Assembly (NCBI GenBank): GCA_900553265.1
Contig: USDD01000128.1
Location: forward strand, 1 to 5,828
DNA length: 5,828 bases
Direction of reading: 5' to 3'
Source: an uncultured Eubacteriales bacterium
Lineage (GTDB): Bacteria > Bacillota > Clostridia > Christensenellales > Aristaeellaceae
Part shown: positions 5,635 through 5,828 of the stretch, piece after piece
Layout: the number at the start of each line of letters is the position of its first letter
Position numbering within the stretch: the stretch's first letter is position 1
Translations under genes and position numbers: made by a program
Notes under the pieces: generated by a model
The model's input: the letters and a program-made list of their open reading frames with translations, nothing else
Told to the model about the DNA's origin: nothing
Database searches by the model: none

Positions 5635-5715
5635 TCACATTTCCTCCGTTCCGCCCGCCAGCCGCCCATGGGACAGCACGGCGATGCTGTCAGCCCCGCA
5701 CGCGTCGCCAATTTC
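5635..5715 (-). pseudogene. ABC-ATPase-like remnant between the ATPase and permease
   Basis: One minus frame reads EIGDACGA followed by DSIAVLSHGRLAGGTEEM and then a stop (TGA at 5635-5637). The 18-residue part (5638-5691) matches the region of an ABC ATPase just after the switch histidine, usually D-R-I-A-V-L-S-H-G-R-L-x-x-x-G-T-P-E-E-L. The true ATPase ends 20 bases further upstream in another frame, starting in this window at AALGTTGELM, which corresponds to the residues directly after this fragment. The piece therefore looks like a decayed partial copy, from a duplicated ATPase end or a lost second ATPase gene. It has no Walker or signature motifs and no start of its own. The assignment rests on pattern recognition over a short stretch. 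Confidence 0.45.
5650..5664 (-). repeat. 15-bp direct repeat, copy 1 (copy 2 at 5745-5759)
   Basis: CGGCTGGCGGGCGGA occurs in the remnant (5650-5664) and again in the tail of the ATPase gene (5745-5759), 95 bp apart. Both copies read Arg-Leu-Ala-Gly-Gly in their local frame (GRLAGGT against VRLAGGE). Such a repeat could mark the site of the rearrangement, or could arise by chance in GC-rich coding sequence. Confidence 0.5.
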
Positions 5716-5735
5716 GCTGGGAGCGGCTTTTTCGC

Positions 5736-5828
5736 TCAGCCTTCTCCGCCCGCCAGCCGGACGAACGCGTCCTCGAAGCTCGCCGCGCCCGCCCGCGCCA
5801 TCAGCTCCCCGGTCGTGCCCAGCGCCGC
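5736..5828 (-). CDS. ABC transporter ATP-binding protein, C-terminal 30 residues only
   Basis: Only the 3' end is in the window: AALGTTGELMARAGAAS then FEDAFVRLAGGEG and a TGA at 5736-5738. The pattern G-T-x-x-E-L...A-G-A-x-S-x-E-D-A-F-V/L-x-L is the characteristic C-terminal end of ATPases that partner ABC-2 permeases (the DrrA/CcmA-like group). The Walker, signature and switch motifs lie outside the window. It is upstream of the permease on the same strand with a gap of 146 bases. No terminator with a T-run separates them, so they probably share an operon whose promoter is beyond the right edge. Confidence 0.8.
   Translation of the reverse strand, partial: AALGTTGELMARAGAASFEDAFVRLAGGEG

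Overview
The window is G+C-rich bacterial DNA. Strong AAGGAG-type Shine-Dalgarno sites, sigma-70/sigma-A type promoters, an SH3b exoprotein with Thr-Pro linkers and a long MntE-like CDF transporter suggest a G+C-rich Bacillota (Clostridia) genome. This placement is inferred from style and not from a marker gene. Genes are dense, and all but one lie on the minus strand.

Layout, left to right: (1) 1-895, minus: 5' part of a secreted protein with a signal peptide and at least four bacterial SH3 domains, cut by the left window edge. (2) 896-1104: A+T-rich leader with a perfect GC hairpin. (3) 1105-2280, minus: cation diffusion facilitator with an Asn-Asp-Asp-Asp transport site, probably a Mn2+ exporter. 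(4) 2281-2460: divergent promoter region with two extended -10 promoters and a 10-bp palindrome between them. (5) 2461-3249, plus: TatD-family metal-dependent hydrolase, monocistronic. (6) 3257-3310: bidirectional terminator shared with the convergent operon. (7) 3322-4740, minus: two-gene operon of a GmhA-like sugar-phosphate isomerase (SIS domain) followed by a LacX-like aldose 1-epimerase, driven by a near-consensus promoter (TTGACA-17-TATACT). (8) 4809-4841: intrinsic terminator only 3 bases upstream of that promoter's -35 box. (9) 4852-5589, minus: ABC-2 type permease. (10) 5590-5735: gap holding a hairpin and a fragment that reads like part of an ABC ATPase. (11) 5736-5828, minus: last 30 codons of an ABC-transporter ATPase, cut by the right edge.

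The ATPase and permease form an ABC-2 exporter of unknown substrate. The SIS isomerase and the mutarotase probably act on the same or linked sugars. TatD and the CDF exporter are stand-alone functions that share a promoter region. I see no RNA gene, CRISPR array, insertion sequence or phage gene, and nothing that amounts to a new system. The least expected item is the ATPase-like remnant inside the ABC operon.
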